From CAZOIA01 sp964579675 (GTDB lineage: Bacteria; Planctomycetota; Phycisphaerae; UBA1845; PWPN01): a DNA stretch of 14,516 nucleotides. Positions 13,756 through 14,516 of this stretch are shown here, piece by piece (position 1 is the stretch's first letter; each line of letters begins with the position of its first letter). Where the stretch lies: assembly GCA_964579675.1 (NCBI GenBank), contig CAZOIA010000145.1, forward strand, positions 1-14,516, given 5' to 3'. The notes below the pieces were generated by a model. The model worked only from the letters and a program-made list of their open reading frames with translations. It was not told where the DNA came from and did not search any database. The position numbers and the translations under genes were made by a program.

Positions 13756-13777
13756 AAAAAGCCGGCTCGAGCCCGGC
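13756..13777 (-). terminator. Terminator upstream of the gene B promoter
   Basis: GCCGG/CCGGC (13761-13777, 7-nt loop) is followed on the minus strand by five T residues, with another T-run a few bases on. It would stop read-through from upstream into gene B. Confidence 0.55.
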
Positions 13778-13962
13778 CACCTACCATGGACCCTCCAGCA
13801 GGGGCGGATTGACCTGCGTTCTGCTGTAATCCCTTCTGCTGACGAGGCTTAGATGGGGGAGCACCCGGGCGGGGGCAAAGGGATCGAGCGATCCAGCGGA
13901 GTCCGCTCGTGCCTGCCCTGCTGTCCCGCAGGAGTCACGGTCCCGCAAGCGGGTCCGGCCGG
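13778..13962. other. Intergenic DNA without recognisable gene
   Basis: Nothing gene-like is seen. The stretch contains short GC palindromes (AGCGGA-g-TCCGCT near 13897-13909 and CCCGC-aa-GCGGG near 13942-13953). It separates the array remnant from the terminator upstream of gene B and may be decayed DNA of a lost array copy. Confidence 0.4.
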
Positions 13963-14031
13963 TCAGCCTTGGCCGCGGCGGGTCCGAATCATCGCCCGCC
14001 CGCCGAGGGTCGCCAGGACCAGCGCCCTGCC
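13963..14031 (-). pseudogene. Remnant of a PEP-CTERM gene C-terminus
   Basis: Read on the minus strand, this segment encodes about 22 residues including ALVLATLGG and AMIRTRRG, and ends in TGA. It lines up with the tails of members B and C (SLVLLGLGGLAMIRTRRRPA) and its stop codon falls at nearly the same alignment position. The DNA around the stop (GGTCAG, then CGGGTCCGAATCATCGCC) is shared with B and C. The PEP motif and everything upstream are missing, so this is a decayed copy left behind by array rearrangement. Confidence 0.6.
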
Positions 14032-14041
14032 CTCAACCCTC

Positions 14042-14074
14042 AAAAAAACGGGCCGTCCCAACCTGGACGGCCCG
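14042..14074 (-). terminator. Rho-independent terminator of PEP-CTERM gene C
   Basis: A perfect 10-bp stem CGGGCCGTCC/GGACGGCCCG (14049-14074, 6-nt loop) is followed on the minus strand by seven T residues. It begins 25 nt after the gene C stop, exactly as in gene B. Confidence 0.9.
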
Positions 14075-14099
14075 CGTCTGCTCGTTCGTTATTCGTCGG

Positions 14100-14516
14100 T
14101 CAGGCTGGCCGGCGGCGGGTCCGAATCATCGCCAGGCCGCCGAGACCCAGGAGCACCAAACTCGCCGGCTCCGGGACTACTTCAAACCGGCTTGTCCCGC
14201 TCGCCGAGTCGTTCGGGGTCAAAGAGAAGTAGAAATGAGAGGAAATACTGCCAACGACGGTCCCCGGGATCGTTTCCCACAAGGTGGGCAGCTCCGGTCT
14301 CCGATCGGTGTCGCCCCCCGGACCCCCTGCAGGCGCGACCACCGGGTCCGTGAGGAGGCCGGTCCAGATGTTGACCGGGGGCGCGGGCGGCGGGGGGTTG
14401 TTGTAACGAGCCTCGTACGCGGCACCACCGTCGAAAAGGCCGGTCAACGTGGCCCCATCAAGGTTATTGTCGGTGATCGTGACCGCCGCGGTTGCGTAGG
14501 CATCCGGATTCGTCAG
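14100..14516 (-). CDS. PEP-CTERM secreted protein, array member C (5' end beyond window)
   Basis: The last 138 residues are visible; the frame is open to the window edge, so the signal peptide, promoter and leader are not seen. The visible part starts inside the DPLT(D/N)PDAYATA block and continues with a DNNLDG loop, GGAAYEARYNN, a Pro-rich linker, FYFSLTPNDSASG and the canonical VPEP tail ending RTRRRPA. The final ~45 residues are identical to member B. Differences cluster in the linker (PAGGPGGD versus ATGASEYD) and around TIPGTVVGS, where C has one extra codon. The near-identity at DNA level, reaching through the terminator, points to a recent tandem duplication or gene conversion. Confidence 0.9.
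   Translation of the reverse strand: MTNPDAYATAAVTITDNNLDGATLTGLFDGGAAYEARYNNPPPPAPPVNIWTGLLTDPVVAPAGGPGGDTDRRPELPTLWETIPGTVVGSISSHFYFSLTPNDSASGTSRFEVVPEPASLVLLGLGGLAMIRTRRRPA

Overview
The window reads as a high-GC chromosomal segment from a planctomycete or close PVC relative. The clues are several proteins with PEP-CTERM sorting tails, a stand-alone LigD-type 3'-phosphoesterase domain protein of the kind common in planctomycetes, an intergenic repeat that encodes the 'SPKRKRG' string seen in many planctomycete intergenic regions, and housekeeping genes in small, independently promoted units. This lineage call is an inference from gene content.

Left part (1-3450): the possible 3' end of an upstream gene; a membrane-anchored protein of unknown function whose 3' end runs 190 bp into a convergent LigD phosphoesterase-like gene; then, divergent from the latter, a TPR lipoprotein. 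A long non-coding stretch follows. It holds a near-perfect TTGACA-18-TATAAT promoter and a structured ~200-nt leader with a possible 23-codon leader ORF, ahead of a secreted protein with a degenerate PEP-CTERM tail.

Middle part (3634-11433): on the minus strand lie a secreted glycoside-hydrolase-like protein (DUF4091/GH123-like), a quadruple-CBS protein and an aspartate aminotransferase. On the plus strand is a ribE-pdxA pair (riboflavin synthase and 4-hydroxythreonine-4-phosphate dehydrogenase), divergent from the aminotransferase and convergent with aroA (EPSP synthase) on the minus strand. Cofactor, PLP-enzyme and shikimate functions sit together but are transcribed separately, except ribE-pdxA.

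Right part (11560-14516): a minus-strand tandem array of three related PEP-CTERM proteins (A 11632-12417, B 12772-13584, C 14100 to the window edge). Each is closed by its own rho-independent terminator, and A and B each have a recognisable promoter. A decayed C-terminal tail of a fourth copy lies at 13963-14031. A and B share, despite divergent proteins, the same untranslated-leader plan: a 5'-terminal GGTGAGA/TCTCACC hairpin, a second stem-loop, an invariant AAGCGCAAAT box, then a strong Shine-Dalgarno. This leader, linked to an expanding surface-protein family, is the most promising candidate for an undescribed system here. No exosortase gene, tRNA, rRNA, CRISPR array or transposase was seen.
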